Shown here piece after piece: positions 36,867 to 46,651 of a stretch of DNA of 55,204 bases; the stretch's first letter is position 1; each line of letters starts with the position of its first letter. The position numbers and the translations under genes were made by a program. Under the pieces are notes generated by a model. It saw nothing but the letters and a program-made list of their open reading frames with translations. It did not search any database and was not told where the DNA came from. The DNA is taken from NCBI GenBank assembly GCA_947258875.1, contig CAMYKB010000033.1, positions 1 to 55,204 on the forward strand, given 5' to 3'. Source of the DNA: an uncultured Gammaproteobacteria bacterium. GTDB taxonomy: Bacteria > Pseudomonadota > Gammaproteobacteria > CAMYKB01.

Positions 36867-39104
36867 TTAAAACGTTTTGCCGAGCTTGAGGCCACGCAAA
36901 CGATTGGCATTGGTTACAACCGTCACTGAGGAAAGCGCCATTGCCGCACCGGCGATCATGGGATTAAGCAATACTCCAAACATGGGGTAGAGAATACCAG
37001 CTGCCACCGGAATACCGAGCGTATTGTAAATAAAAGCGCCGAACAGATTTTGATGAATATTTCTCACGGTGGCACGTGATACAGCGATAGCATCAACAAC
37101 ACCTTGCAATGAACCGCGCATCAAGGTCACATCGGCACTTTCGATTGCAACATCGGTACCCGTGCCGATGGCAAAACCGACATCGGCACGCGCCAACGCC
37201 GGTGCATCATTGATACCATCGCCTACCATGGCAACGATGTCACCTCGTTGCTGAAGAGTGGCCACCTGGTCGACCTTATTTGCGGGTAATACCTCGGCAA
37301 TCACTTCGTCGACCCCAACCTTGGCAGCAACCGCTTCAGCGGCTTTGCGCACATCTCCAGTCAGCATAATGACCCTTAGCCCCAGGCTTTTAAGTTGTTG
37401 GATCGCCTGCGTAGAATCCGCTTTAATGGTGTCGGCCACACCGATCACACCGGCCAATTTGTCATCCAACGCGAGATACATGACCGTTTGTCCATCAACC
37501 GCCATAGTATTGGCTTTATCCGTCGACTCATCGATGACGATGTTACGGCTGCGCATGAGCCGTCCATTACCAAACAACACTTCGCGCCCGGCGACGCGAC
37601 CCTCAATACCATGACCCGCAATCGCCTTGAATCCTGCGACCTTTTCCAAAGACAACGCCCGTGCGTTCGCGGCTTCAATAATTGCATGCGCCAGTGGATG
37701 TTCGGAGCCCGCCTCAAGGCTTGCCGCCAGCTGCAGCAACTGATCACGATCTATATCTGTTACTGGAAAAACACCGGTGACTGCCGGTTTGCCCTCAGTG
37801 ATGGTGCCGGTCTTATCCAGCACAATTGCGGTTAATTCACGTGATTGCTGCAAGGCCTCACCATTGCGTATCAGGATTCCGTGCTGGGCTGCCTTACCCA
37901 CACCCACCATGATCGAAATCGGTGTTGCCAGGCCCAGAGCACAAGGACATGCGATCACCAACACACTCATGGCGGTGACCAGCATAAAACTGGCCTTGGG
38001 ATCAGGGCCAATGTTGTACCAGACCAATAAGGTAATGACCGCAACAATCAACACCACCGGCACAAATACTGCCGTCACCTTGTCGGCAAGCCGGCCAATG
38101 GCGGGTTTGGCGCCCTGCGCCTTGCGCACCATTTCAATAATATGTGCCAACGCAGTATCGCGGCCGATATGCGTGGCACGGAACAAAAATGTGCCACTGA
38201 CATTCAAGGATCCACCCGTCACGCGATCTCCGATTTGCTTCTCGACTGGAATGGGTTCTCCCGTCAGCATGGATTCATCGACAGCCGACACACCATCGAT
38301 GAGTTCACCATCCACAGCGATACGCTCACCGGGGCGCACACGCAAACTGTCACCCAAACCGACCCCGGCGATCGGAATATCAATCTCCTTGCCCTCACGC
38401 ACCACACGCGCAGTCTTGGGTTGCAGGCCAATGAGTTTCTTCACGGCTTCGGATGTGCGTCGGCGCGCTCGCGCCTCAAGAGCGGAGCCGATATTAACCA
38501 ACGCAATGATAATGACCGCTGCTTCATAATAGGCGTGTTGCGCCTGTTCCGGGACCAGGCCCGGCCACAGGCTCACCACCAAGGAATACAGCCACGCTGC
38601 GCCGGTACCCAGGGCAACCAGGGTATCCATGGTGGCGTTATGCACCTTGAAGGCCTTCCAAGCGCCGACAAAAAAATGCCCGCCCGAATAAGCCATAACC
38701 CCGGCCGTTATGATACCAACCAGAATCCAGAAGAATTGCCCGCTGCCCTGAATCGAAGGAAACCAGCCCACCATACTGCCAACCATCAACGGCAAACCAA
38801 CAATCGCGGCCACCAGGGCACGCCTCACCAATACGCGGTAGTGTTCGGCTTCAGCGCTTCGTCTGTCGCCCTCCTCATCGCCATCATCGTCCATCTCGGC
38901 AGCTTTGTAACCGGCATCTTCAACCGCCTTTAACAACGCCCCGGCATTGACATCGCCTTCCACAGTAGCCGTATGATCAGCGAAATTCACGGTCACTGCA
39001 TTCACGCCGGGCGTATTTTTGAGCGCATTCTCAACACTGCTGACACAGCCTGCGCAGCGCATACCGTCAATTGACAAACGTATTGTTTTTTTTGCTGATG
39101 ACAT
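36867..39104 (-). CDS. copA: CopA-type copper-exporting P1B ATPase
   Basis: A 745-aa heavy-metal ATPase. One N-terminal HMA domain has GMRCAGC. Membrane helices follow, with the metal-site motif [10 protein letters not shown], the phosphorylation site DKTGTITEG, the nucleotide motif EHPLAHAI and the hinge [10 protein letters not shown]. The CPC motif is typical of Cu(I) exporters. It lies first in a possible operon with the cupredoxin and lutABC on the minus strand. Confidence 0.94.
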   Translation of the reverse strand: MSSAKKTIRLSIDGMRCAGCVSSVENALKNTPGVNAVTVNFADHTATVEGDVNAGALLKAVEDAGYKAAEMDDDGDEEGDRRSAEAEHYRVLVRRALVAAIVGLPLMVGSMVGWFPSIQGSGQFFWILVGIITAGVMAYSGGHFFVGAWKAFKVHNATMDTLVALGTGAAWLYSLVVSLWPGLVPEQAQHAYYEAAVIIIALVNIGSALEARARRRTSEAVKKLIGLQPKTARVVREGKEIDIPIAGVGLGDSLRVRPGERIAVDGELIDGVSAVDESMLTGEPIPVEKQIGDRVTGGSLNVSGTFLFRATHIGRDTALAHIIEMVRKAQGAKPAIGRLADKVTAVFVPVVLIVAVITLLVWYNIGPDPKASFMLVTAMSVLVIACPCALGLATPISIMVGVGKAAQHGILIRNGEALQQSRELTAIVLDKTGTITEGKPAVTGVFPVTDIDRDQLLQLAASLEAGSEHPLAHAIIEAANARALSLEKVAGFKAIAGHGIEGRVAGREVLFGNGRLMRSRNIVIDESTDKANTMAVDGQTVMYLALDDKLAGVIGVADTIKADSTQAIQQLKSLGLRVIMLTGDVRKAAEAVAAKVGVDEVIAEVLPANKVDQVATLQQRGDIVAMVGDGINDAPALARADVGFAIGTGTDVAIESADVTLMRGSLQGVVDAIAVSRATVRNIHQNLFGAFIYNTLGIPVAAGILYPMFGVLLNPMIAGAAMALSSVTVVTNANRLRGLKLGKTF

Positions 39105-39303
39105 AACTACCCAAAAGCCTCTTCAGTGAAAATCAACCGGTTGACTTGAATAGATCTTATACCCATCACATACGGGCAACCTGATTCTAACAAGGAAGGA
39201 TCTGCCCATGATCCGGGCAAACAGGAATACCGCCCATGCGCCCGTCAGATACGCATCAATAGGCACAAGGTAGAAACCATGCACACAGAATCTTGAAATC
39301 GGC

Positions 39304-39654
39304 TTACCGTTTACTATCAAGCAATCTCCATGCCGCCCGTGACCAACGACATGCTTCACATGAACACTTCCGCTTGTCATGCTCATAACGTGAGACTAGG
39401 CCATCGACATAACAAAAGGCAAACTCCAGGGAGTTCTTTAGCACCTCTAGCGATTTCTGATCAAAGGCAACACATCCGTCATTACTGCACAACCATTGAC
39501 ATTCAAGCTCTGAGTCACATTGCCGACAGCAAATATCCTCTTGATCATAATTACCACTATGCGTGCACTCCGGCAGGTCAATTTCGTTCTGCATAAGCAA
39601 ACGAGGATAATCCAGGGCCTCGATAATTTTTTGCCTCTCAGCATTATTGTCCAT
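39304..39654 (-). CDS. Small cysteine-rich hypothetical protein
   Basis: A 116-aa protein, start ATG 39654 with GGAGTGG upstream. No signal peptide or membrane segment is seen. Ten cysteines occur in clusters (ECTHSG, ICCRQCDSELECQWLC, KCSCEACRW), suggesting one or two zinc or iron-sulfur sites. The phrases ECQWL and CSCEACRW are familiar from conserved hypothetical proteins of Gammaproteobacteria, but no function is known. Spaces on either side (39105-39303 and 39655-39959) contain no other gene I can support. Confidence 0.65.
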   Translation of the reverse strand: MDNNAERQKIIEALDYPRLLMQNEIDLPECTHSGNYDQEDICCRQCDSELECQWLCSNDGCVAFDQKSLEVLKNSLEFAFCYVDGLVSRYEHDKRKCSCEACRWSRAAWRLLDSKR

Positions 39655-39959
39655 ATCACCACTCCTGTAACTACAATACCTGCCAACTACTCTAATCCAC
39701 ACCGACGGCTAACCAGTGTACCGCCACTATAGATGTATACTTCAATGCAAAAGATTGTGCTTACAATGAGCTTAGATGGCGGCGAGCACTTTTTAATGAC
39801 ATGGATCAATACCGGATATCAAGAGTGGCTATTCGGCACAGCTTTTCCCATCTCCTCCGTTTCAGCCTGCATTTCGAATTTAGGCACTGTCGACCAACCC
39901 GGTTTCTGAGCGTCGCATTCATCATCGCTAAAACCGGTGCAATGGCTGTTCAACGTTAC

Positions 39960-42554
39960 CTAGGCGGCGGCCCTGGCGCCACCCTTGGTAAACACAAAGT
40001 TCTGGTTGTCTACGTCTACAGAGATACCCTCTCCTGGACCGAACGTGCCAGAAAGAATTTCCTGCGCCAGCGGGTTTTCGATCTCCTGCTGAATGGCCCG
40101 TTTCAAGGGGCGCGCGCCATACACCGGATCGAAACCGGCCTCGCCAAGCTTATCCAGTGCAGCCTCTGTGAAGCTGATCGCCATATCGCGATCGGCCAGT
40201 CTCGCCCGCAGGTAACCGAGCTGTATATCGGCGATGGCACGAATCTGTTCTCTACCTAGTGGATGGAAGACCACAGTCTCATCAACGCGATTTATGAACT
40301 CGGGGCGAAAATGCTGACCTACAACCTCCATCACGGCAGCCTTCATGCGGACGTAGTTTTCCTCACCAGCTAGCTCCTGGATTTGCTGACTGCCAAGGTT
40401 GGATGTCATCACGATCACAGTATTGCGGAAATCCACGGTACGTCCGTGGCCATCCGTGAGACGACCATCATCCAGCACCTGTAACAATACGTTAAACACA
40501 TCCGCGTGTGCCTTTTCGACTTCATCCATTAAAATGACGGAATACGGTTTGCGACGTACCGCCTCGGTAAGATAACCACCTTCTTCATAACCCACATAGC
40601 CGGGTGGCGCACCGATCAGGCGCGCAACGGAATGTTTTTCCATGAATTCGGACATGTCGATCCGCACCATGGCCTCTTCGGTGTCGAACAGGAACGATGC
40701 CAACGCTTTGGTCAATTCGGTCTTGCCCACACCGGTCGGCCCCAGGAACAGGAAGGAACCGTTTGGCCGGTTCGGATCAGACAGGCCAGCCCGCGAGCGG
40801 CGAATCGCGTCGGAGACTGCCTTGACCGCTTCAGTCTGACCAATCACACGCTTGCGCAACTCATCTTCCATGCGCAGCAGTTTCTCCTTCTCGCCTTCCA
40901 GCATCTTGGAGACCGGAATACCTGTCCACTTTGATACGACTTCGGCGATTTCTTCTTCAGTTACCTTGTTACGTAACAGCGTGGTCTCGTGTTGTTCGGC
41001 ATCGGCCGCGCCCTGCAGTTGCTTTTCAAGCTCGGGGATACGCCCGTATTGCAGCTCAGACATACGTGCCAGGTCGCCAGCGCGATGTGCAGTTTCCAGT
41101 TCATGTCGGGCACGTTCCAGTTCCTCTTTTATATGCGTAGCGCCCTGCACGGCCGCCTTTTCGGATTTCCAGATTTCCTCCAGATCCGAATACTCCTTCT
41201 CTAACCGGGAAATTTCCTCCTCAAGATTAGCGAGGCGCTTCCTGGAGGCCTCATCAGTATCTTTTTTCACCGCCTCACGCTCTATTTTGAGTTGAATCAG
41301 GCGGCGATCGAGTTTATCCATTTGCTCCGGTTTGGAATCGATCTCCATACGGATGCGCGAAGCGGCCTCGTCCATTAAATCAATGGCTTTATCCGGCAAC
41401 TGCCGATCGGTAATGTAGCGATGCGAGAGCGTAGTCGCTGCAACCAGCCCCGGATCAGTGATCTCGACGCCGTGATGCACCTCATAGCGCTCACTCAAGC
41501 CACGCAGGATTGCGATGGTGTCTTCAACTGTCGGCTCATTAACCAATACTTTCTGAAAACGCCGCTCCAGTGCCGCATCTTTTTCGATGTATTGCCGATA
41601 TTCATCCAGCGTGGTTGCGCCGATACAATGCAGTTCACCACGCGCCAGCGCCGGCTTGAGCATGTTACCCGCATCCATTGCTCCTTCAGCCTTGCCTGCA
41701 CCGACCATGGTGTGCAACTCGTCAATAAATAAAATAATCTGCCCTTCCTGTTTGGAAAGATCATTGAGCACGGCTTTCAGGCGCTCCTCGAATTCACCAC
41801 GGAATTTGGCGCCGGCAATCAGGGCACCCATATCCAACGACAACAGGCGCTTGTGTTTGATGCCCTCGGGTACTTCGCCATTGACGATGCGTTGCGCCAG
41901 GCCTTCGGCGATAGCAGTTTTGCCGACGCCGGGTTCACCGATCAATACCGGATTGTTCTTGGTGCGACGTTGCAACACCTGTATCGCACGACGGATTTCA
42001 TCATCCCGGCCGATCACGGGATCGAGTTTACCCTGCTCGGCGCGCTCGGTCAGATCAATGGTGTATTTCTCCAACGCCTGCCGTTGTTCTTCTGCATTGG
42101 GATCATCCACGCGCTCTCCACCGCGCATGGTTTCTATAGCCTGCTCAAGGGCACCTTTACTGGCCCCCGCATTACGCAGCAGCTCTCCCAGCGCGCCTTT
42201 ATCCTCCAGCGCCGCCAACACAAACAACTCAGAAGAAATGTATTGATCATTGCGCTGCTGCGCGAGTTTGTCAGTAACATTGAGCAGGCGACCCAGATCA
42301 TTGGAAACATGCACCTCGCCCGGCGTACCAGAGACGGTAGGCAACCGGTCCAACGCCTCGCCAAGTTGCGAACGCAGTACGTTCATATTGACACCAGCCT
42401 GCGTCAGCAGGTGCCGGACCGTGCCACCTTCCTGATCAAGCATGGCGATCAGCAGGTGTACCGGTTCTATAAACTGGTGATCACGACCCACCGCCAGCGA
42501 CTGCGCATCTTGCAACGCCAACTGAAATTTACTGGTAAGTTTATCCATTCTCAT
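39960..42554 (-). CDS. clpB: ClpB, disaggregase chaperone
   Basis: An 864-aa Hsp100 protein that, with DnaK, dissolves aggregates. The N-terminal Clp domain begins [18 protein letters not shown]. The two AAA+ modules have Walker [11 protein letters not shown] and [10 protein letters not shown], separated by the long coiled-coil middle domain ([20 protein letters not shown]). MRM at the start leaves ATG 42548 as an alternative. A heat-shock promoter lies 37 bases upstream of the start. Confidence 0.97.
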   Translation of the reverse strand: MRMDKLTSKFQLALQDAQSLAVGRDHQFIEPVHLLIAMLDQEGGTVRHLLTQAGVNMNVLRSQLGEALDRLPTVSGTPGEVHVSNDLGRLLNVTDKLAQQRNDQYISSELFVLAALEDKGALGELLRNAGASKGALEQAIETMRGGERVDDPNAEEQRQALEKYTIDLTERAEQGKLDPVIGRDDEIRRAIQVLQRRTKNNPVLIGEPGVGKTAIAEGLAQRIVNGEVPEGIKHKRLLSLDMGALIAGAKFRGEFEERLKAVLNDLSKQEGQIILFIDELHTMVGAGKAEGAMDAGNMLKPALARGELHCIGATTLDEYRQYIEKDAALERRFQKVLVNEPTVEDTIAILRGLSERYEVHHGVEITDPGLVAATTLSHRYITDRQLPDKAIDLMDEAASRIRMEIDSKPEQMDKLDRRLIQLKIEREAVKKDTDEASRKRLANLEEEISRLEKEYSDLEEIWKSEKAAVQGATHIKEELERARHELETAHRAGDLARMSELQYGRIPELEKQLQGAADAEQHETTLLRNKVTEEEIAEVVSKWTGIPVSKMLEGEKEKLLRMEDELRKRVIGQTEAVKAVSDAIRRSRAGLSDPNRPNGSFLFLGPTGVGKTELTKALASFLFDTEEAMVRIDMSEFMEKHSVARLIGAPPGYVGYEEGGYLTEAVRRKPYSVILMDEVEKAHADVFNVLLQVLDDGRLTDGHGRTVDFRNTVIVMTSNLGSQQIQELAGEENYVRMKAAVMEVVGQHFRPEFINRVDETVVFHPLGREQIRAIADIQLGYLRARLADRDMAISFTEAALDKLGEAGFDPVYGARPLKRAIQQEIENPLAQEILSGTFGPGEGISVDVDNQNFVFTKGGARAAA

Positions 42555-42590
42555 GGCTTTGACCTGTGTTGTCTTAGAATCTACCTACAA

Positions 42591-42618
42591 GATGTGGGCT
42601 GATGTACGCGATTCAAGT
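42591..42618 (-). promoter_or_regulatory. Sigma-32-type heat-shock promoter of clpB
   Basis: On the minus strand, CTTGAA (complement of 42613-42618) is followed after 14 bases by CCACATCT (complement of 42591-42598). The latter matches 7 of 8 positions of CCCCATNT, with N free. The spacing matches RpoH consensus promoters. Confidence 0.65.
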
Positions 42619-42660
42619 GGCGCAGATGATTCGCCCGCCAATTCCTGACGCGGCTGCCTA

Positions 42661-43167
42661 CTATTTCTTATAGACCTTACGCCGGAAAATGTCTGTACGC
42701 CGACTGACAACACGGTCGAGAAATAACAAACCATCAAGATGGTCGATCTCATGCTGCACCGCGCGTGCTTCGAAACCCTGCATCTCAAACTCGCACAGTT
42801 CGCCATGTGGATCCTGTGCCTGTAATCTAATGCGCTGCGCACGAATCACGTTCCCTGTGAAATCAGGCACTGATAAACACCCTTCACGTCCGATCTCATG
42901 GCCTTCCCATTCTGCAATCACGGGATTAATCAGAACCAGGTGACCATGATTTGGTACCGACTTGCGCATAGCGGACACATCGACAATCACGATGCGCTGC
43001 AGGCGGCCGACCTGCGGGGCTGCAATACCGACAGCACCGGGCCCTGCACAACGGCTTGCCTCCAGATCCATGATGAATTCCTGTAATTCATCATCAAACG
43101 ACTCGACTTCCATGGACTCATATTTAAGGCGCTCGTCCGGGTAGACTAGAATGTCGCGTGCCGGCAT
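42661..43167 (-). CDS. def: Def, peptide deformylase
   Basis: A 168-aa metalloenzyme that removes the N-formyl group from new proteins. All three motifs are present: GIAAPQVG, EGCLSVP and QHEIDHLDG, with Cys and two His as metal ligands. This is probably a second-type deformylase, because the usual def-fmt pair is not next to it. It starts three bases after the GcvR-like stop, so the two are one transcript. Confidence 0.95.
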   Translation of the reverse strand: MPARDILVYPDERLKYESMEVESFDDELQEFIMDLEASRCAGPGAVGIAAPQVGRLQRIVIVDVSAMRKSVPNHGHLVLINPVIAEWEGHEIGREGCLSVPDFTGNVIRAQRIRLQAQDPHGELCEFEMQGFEARAVQHEIDHLDGLLFLDRVVSRRTDIFRRKVYKK

Positions 43168-43170
43168 AGA

Positions 43171-43692
43171 TCAACCCACCATGATATCGACAGCTTCAAT
43201 GGTGATATCTATATCCTCATCGGCAAGCGGTCGCACTGCATCACGCAATTCATCCAGGCCCTGGGCCGCCTGACCCTCTATATACATCATGTAGATCGGT
43301 GACTGCTCGTTGCCGCCGACGGTTGATTCCAGGTCGAGGATATTGAAACCGGCCTCAGCCAGAGCAGATGTGACCCGCGCAACGATACCTGCGCGGTCAG
43401 CCCCGTAGACTGTGATACGCACATCCGACGCAGGATGGTCGTGCAAACTTCCGGCGATGGCATCGACATGCAGGCGTACATCAAGACGGTCTGCCAGCGG
43501 CTTGAGCAACGACTCAAGGTCACGTTGCGGCAACGCCGAGTGCACCATTAGCATGGTTGTAAAATTACCCGCCAGTCGTATCATCGAGGCCTCGCCCAGA
43601 TTACAGCCGGCCTCATACAACACCTGAGTTAGCTGTGAGACTATCCCCGGCCTGTCTTGCCCTACCAGGGTGAGCATGTACCACTGACTCAT
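43171..43692 (-). CDS. GcvR-like ACT-domain protein
   Basis: A 173-aa protein made of two ACT domains: LVGQDRPGIVSQLTQVLYEA at the start and VYGADRAGIVARVTSALAEA in the second half. It resembles GcvR, which binds GcvA and represses glycine cleavage genes in enterics. No gcv genes are here, so the target is uncertain; an amino-acid-binding regulatory role is as far as the sequence goes. Confidence 0.82.
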   Translation of the reverse strand: MSQWYMLTLVGQDRPGIVSQLTQVLYEAGCNLGEASMIRLAGNFTTMLMVHSALPQRDLESLLKPLADRLDVRLHVDAIAGSLHDHPASDVRITVYGADRAGIVARVTSALAEAGFNILDLESTVGGNEQSPIYMMYIEGQAAQGLDELRDAVRPLADEDIDITIEAVDIMVG

Positions 43693-43832
43693 GGCATTCT
43701 CCTGTGTGTGAGTGTTGTCGGTAAGAACGCGATTTGCGCATACCCGGTATTATCACAAACCATTCCACTACAGAATTGTAGTGATATCAATAAATCCCCA
43801 AACGCAGAGCTGACGCCGTAATTATGCAGCCC

Positions 43833-43993
43833 GGGAACCTCTGTTTAAGTCTGGGTGGAATGAGTTGTCGTTCAAAATTGCCAAATTCGAAGCGCGAATT
43901 GCAGGCAATGACCCGCCATTGCGAAGATTTGCAACAAGGAAGTTGAGGACCTTGGACGCAAATCAAACATCCATGACTCAGCTAGAGGTTCCC
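43833..43993 (+). repeat. Dispersed repeat copy C, without the 48-bp module
   Basis: Ends GGGAACCTCTG (43833-43843) and inverted AGAGGTTCCC (43984-43993). The interior matches copies A and B on either side of their 48-bp modules, first at GGTGGAATGA..TGT, then at GCG(A/G)AT(T/C)GCAG and ATTGCGAAGATTTGCAAC, but lacks the module. The right end encodes the last residues and stop of pgeF. The gap 43693-43832 contains no gene and should hold the promoter for the GcvR-def unit. Confidence 0.75.
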
Positions 43994-44737
43994 TAACCAG
44001 ATAAGGCTTGCCATACGCCCGGTATTTGCACCGTCACGCCGGTAGGAATAAAAGCGCTGCGCATCACTATAGGTGCATAGGCCACCACCATAGACGGCAT
44101 CCACGCCGATAGAACGCAAGCGCAAGCGGGCCAGTTGGTAGATATCCGCAAGCCAGCGGTCAGACCCCGAAGGGCGAAATGCCACTTCAGCCTCTGCATC
44201 ATATGAGACAAACTGCTGACGGACCTCATCACCAACCTCGAAGACTTCTGCTCCAATAGCGGGCCCTAACCACGCCATGACACGGTTAGCGGGTAGCTCC
44301 AGCGCCTCCACAGTAGCTTCAAGCACACCAGCCGCCAGGCCGCGCCAACCAGCATGTGCGGCAGCCACGCACGTGGCAGAAACATCACAGAACAGTACCG
44401 GCAGGCAATCGGCCGTTTGTACTGCGCATACACTCGCAGCAGAAAACGCAACTGAGGCATCGGCCTCGACCCCGAGTTGCCAGTGCGCACAGTCGATGAC
44501 TGTGTTGCCGTGTACCTGCTTCAGCCATGCCGGTTCCGCATGCAGCGATAAAACCGAGCATAGACGCATGCGGTTTGCCATGACAACATCGCTGGCTTCA
44601 CCCACATGTTCGCCAAGATTGAAACTGTCATAAGGTGGCGTGCTGAGGCCACCCTCACGCGTGGTACTTATCGCACGCACCGCTGCCGGTGCCGGCCAAT
44701 CGGGTACCAGCCATGACAAAGGGCGTTCTTCAGACAT
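43982..44737 (-). CDS. pgeF: PgeF/YfiH-family purine nucleoside phosphorylase-like enzyme
   Basis: A 251-aa member of the LACC1/YfiH (polyphenol oxidase-like) family, reported to act on purine nucleosides or on peptidoglycan-precursor editing. Typical motifs are LKQVHGNTV, QTADCLPVLFCD and AAAHAGWRGLAAGV, with the metal-binding His and Cys. ATG 44737 overlaps the rluD stop by 8 bases and is preferred to 44770. Its last codons W-L-G-N-L-stop are formed by the end of a repeat, so the native C-terminus may have been replaced. Confidence 0.9.
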   Translation of the reverse strand: MSEERPLSWLVPDWPAPAAVRAISTTREGGLSTPPYDSFNLGEHVGEASDVVMANRMRLCSVLSLHAEPAWLKQVHGNTVIDCAHWQLGVEADASVAFSAASVCAVQTADCLPVLFCDVSATCVAAAHAGWRGLAAGVLEATVEALELPANRVMAWLGPAIGAEVFEVGDEVRQQFVSYDAEAEVAFRPSGSDRWLADIYQLARLRLRSIGVDAVYGGGLCTYSDAQRFYSYRRDGANTGRMASLIWLGNL

Positions 44738-45686
44738 GCCGCGCAGCCGCTGTATCCTGCTGTAATACATCGATCAAGGCCTGCATATCGTCCGGCATGG
44801 GCGCTTGCCACTGCATGTCCCCACCCGTTTGCGGGTGCTGCAGCCCCAAGCGGACTGCGTGCAACGCCTGACGTTTGAAGGCGCGTAGCTGGCTGGTGAG
44901 TTCCGGCGTTGCACCACGAGGTAACTTAAGCCTGCCACCATAAACAGCATCGCCCTGGATCGGGTGATGAATATGGGCCATATGTACGCGGATCTGGTGG
45001 GTCCGTCCGGTCTCCAGGGAGACACGCAACAGGGTGTGTTCGCGAAAACGCTGTTCTACCCGGTAATGCGTGACGGCGGCCTTGCCCTCATCAACCACCG
45101 CCATACGCTTGCGATCCACATGATGACGGCCGATATCGCCTTCGACAGTGCCACCTGCAATAACCTGGCCCTGCACCAGAGCGAGGTATTCACGTTTGAC
45201 GCTGCGCGCCTGTAATTGTTTCACCAGGTGGGTATGCGCCTTGAGGGTCTTTGCCACCACCATCAGCCCACTGGTGTCCTTATCCAGGCGATGCACAATC
45301 CCAGCCCTGGGTACGGACTCCAGTGCAGGCACATGATGCAGCAAGGCATTCAACAAGGTGCCCCGCCAATTGCCTGCGCCGGGATGGGTCACCATGTTAG
45401 GCGGCTTGTTGATAATAAGGATGTAGTCATCTTCAAACACGATATCAAGGGGGATGGCTTCCGCGCTGAAGGTCTGCTCGACTTCCTGCTGCGGCACAAC
45501 CTCCACCTGTTCACCGCCGTGGACCGCATCACGCGGCCGCATCTGGATGCCATCGACGGTTACATGGCCCTGCTTGATCCAGCGCTGCAGGCGTGCCCGT
45601 GAATAATCCGGAAATAAACCGGCCAACACCTGGTCCAACCGTTGTCCGGCATTTTCTTCCGGGATCATGCATGTGAGTTTTTCCAA
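44730..45686 (-). CDS. rluD: RluD, 23S rRNA pseudouridine synthase
   Basis: A 318-aa enzyme that isomerises uridines in helix 69 of 23S rRNA. The S4 domain is at the start (GQRLDQVLAGLFPDYSRARL). The catalytic Asp is in GIVHRLDKDTSGL. RVHMAHIHHPIQGD supports RluD over RluA or RluC. It lies back to back with bamD and upstream of pgeF, the usual gammaproteobacterial order. Confidence 0.95.
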   Translation of the reverse strand: MEKLTCMIPEENAGQRLDQVLAGLFPDYSRARLQRWIKQGHVTVDGIQMRPRDAVHGGEQVEVVPQQEVEQTFSAEAIPLDIVFEDDYILIINKPPNMVTHPGAGNWRGTLLNALLHHVPALESVPRAGIVHRLDKDTSGLMVVAKTLKAHTHLVKQLQARSVKREYLALVQGQVIAGGTVEGDIGRHHVDRKRMAVVDEGKAAVTHYRVEQRFREHTLLRVSLETGRTHQIRVHMAHIHHPIQGDAVYGGRLKLPRGATPELTSQLRAFKRQALHAVRLGLQHPQTGGDMQWQAPMPDDMQALIDVLQQDTAAARHV

Positions 45687-45722
45687 GATATCTGCCCTTG
45701 CAGCCTGAAATGAATAATCAAT

Positions 45723-45748
45723 GGAACCTCTGACTAATCAGAGGTTCC
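45723..45748. repeat. End-to-end palindrome made only of repeat ends (D)
   Basis: GGAACCTCTGA (45723-45733) and TCAGAGGTTCC (45738-45748) are perfect inverted arms with CTAA between. The arms equal the outer ends of the longer copies, so this looks like a member stripped of its interior. It sits between the divergent rluD and bamD genes. Confidence 0.75.
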
Positions 45749-45758
45749 CAGGTATAAT
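45730..45758 (+). promoter_or_regulatory. Candidate bamD promoter overlapping the repeat palindrome
   Basis: TATAAT at 45753-45758 is a full -10 consensus. CTGACT at 45730-45735 is 17 bases upstream and matches TTGACA in 4 of 6 positions. The -35 lies within palindrome D. bamD starts 38 bases after the -10. Confidence 0.55.
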
Positions 45759-45796
45759 CCCGACCATTATCCCCGAGTAAGGCGCCCCTTTCATCC

Positions 45797-46561
45797 ATGA
45801 ACCGCTTCAAACTTATCACCAGTCTGTGCTTATTAGCCGTTCTCAACGCCTGTTCAGGAAACCCGGAAAAAGACGAACCCGACAAGGGTCTCTCTGCGGC
45901 ACAACTGTATCGCGAAGCCAAGGCCTCACTCGATGCCGGCCAGTATGAAGAAGCAGTGAATGAATTCGAGACCCTGGAAGCACGCTATCCCTTTGGCAAA
46001 TATGCCCAGCAGGCGCAACTCGATGCCGCATACGCCTATTACAAGTATGGTGAAACCGATTCAGCGATCGCCAGCGCCGAACGATTCATCAAGCTCAACC
46101 CCAAGAATCCGCACGTCGATTATGCCTATTATCTCAAAGGACTGGCAAACTTCGACCGCAGCAAGAGCCTGACCGATATAATTCTGCCACAGGACGCGGC
46201 CAGCAAGGATACGACCAGCCTGCGGCAGGCGTTTGATGATTTCGCCATACTCACCAAAAAATTCCCGGACAGCCGCTATGCCGAAGACGCTCGGCAACGC
46301 ATGATATTCCTCTATAACCAGCTTGCCACGCATGAAATCAAAGTTGCTGAATATTATATGCGCCGCGGTGCGTATGTGGCTGCCATCAATCGCTGTAAGT
46401 ATGCCGTGGAAAATTACCCGTCAGCCACTGCGCTACCGGATGCACTGAGTATCATGGTGGCCGCATACCGCAAGCAAGACCTGAACGATCTAGCCGACGA
46501 CACCTTGCGTATCTTAGCGACCAATTTTCCTGAACAGGCGGCAAAGGTGGCAAACAAATGA
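45797..46561 (+). CDS. bamD: BamD, outer-membrane assembly lipoprotein
   Basis: A 254-aa essential lipoprotein of the BAM complex. The lipobox is LAVLNACSG. Five TPR motifs follow (AAQLYREAKASLDAGQYEEAV, YAQQAQLDAAYAYYKYGETD, ILTKKFPDSRYAEDARQRMI). It supports BamA in inserting beta-barrels. Divergent transcription from rluD is conserved in many Gammaproteobacteria. The 90 bases after its stop, up to the nadE stop, show no clear terminator. Confidence 0.97.
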   Translation: MNRFKLITSLCLLAVLNACSGNPEKDEPDKGLSAAQLYREAKASLDAGQYEEAVNEFETLEARYPFGKYAQQAQLDAAYAYYKYGETDSAIASAERFIKLNPKNPHVDYAYYLKGLANFDRSKSLTDIILPQDAASKDTTSLRQAFDDFAILTKKFPDSRYAEDARQRMIFLYNQLATHEIKVAEYYMRRGAYVAAINRCKYAVENYPSATALPDALSIMVAAYRKQDLNDLADDTLRILATNFPEQAAKVANK

Positions 46562-46651
46562 TTTCTTGTTGACTGGCACAGCAAAGTCCAGCATGCCCAA
46601 ATTGCTGTTGGGGTCCCTACCTCACTGCTACCGACAACAACGCAAACCCAC

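Noticed and set aside
39123-39386. 87-aa minus-strand ORF overlapping the Cys-rich gene
   Set aside because: It runs into the 3' end of the better supported gene at 39304-39654 in another frame, with no recognisable features.
39801-40259. 152-aa plus-strand ORF covering the clpB 3' end
   Set aside because: Most of it is antisense to clpB; codon pattern follows clpB.
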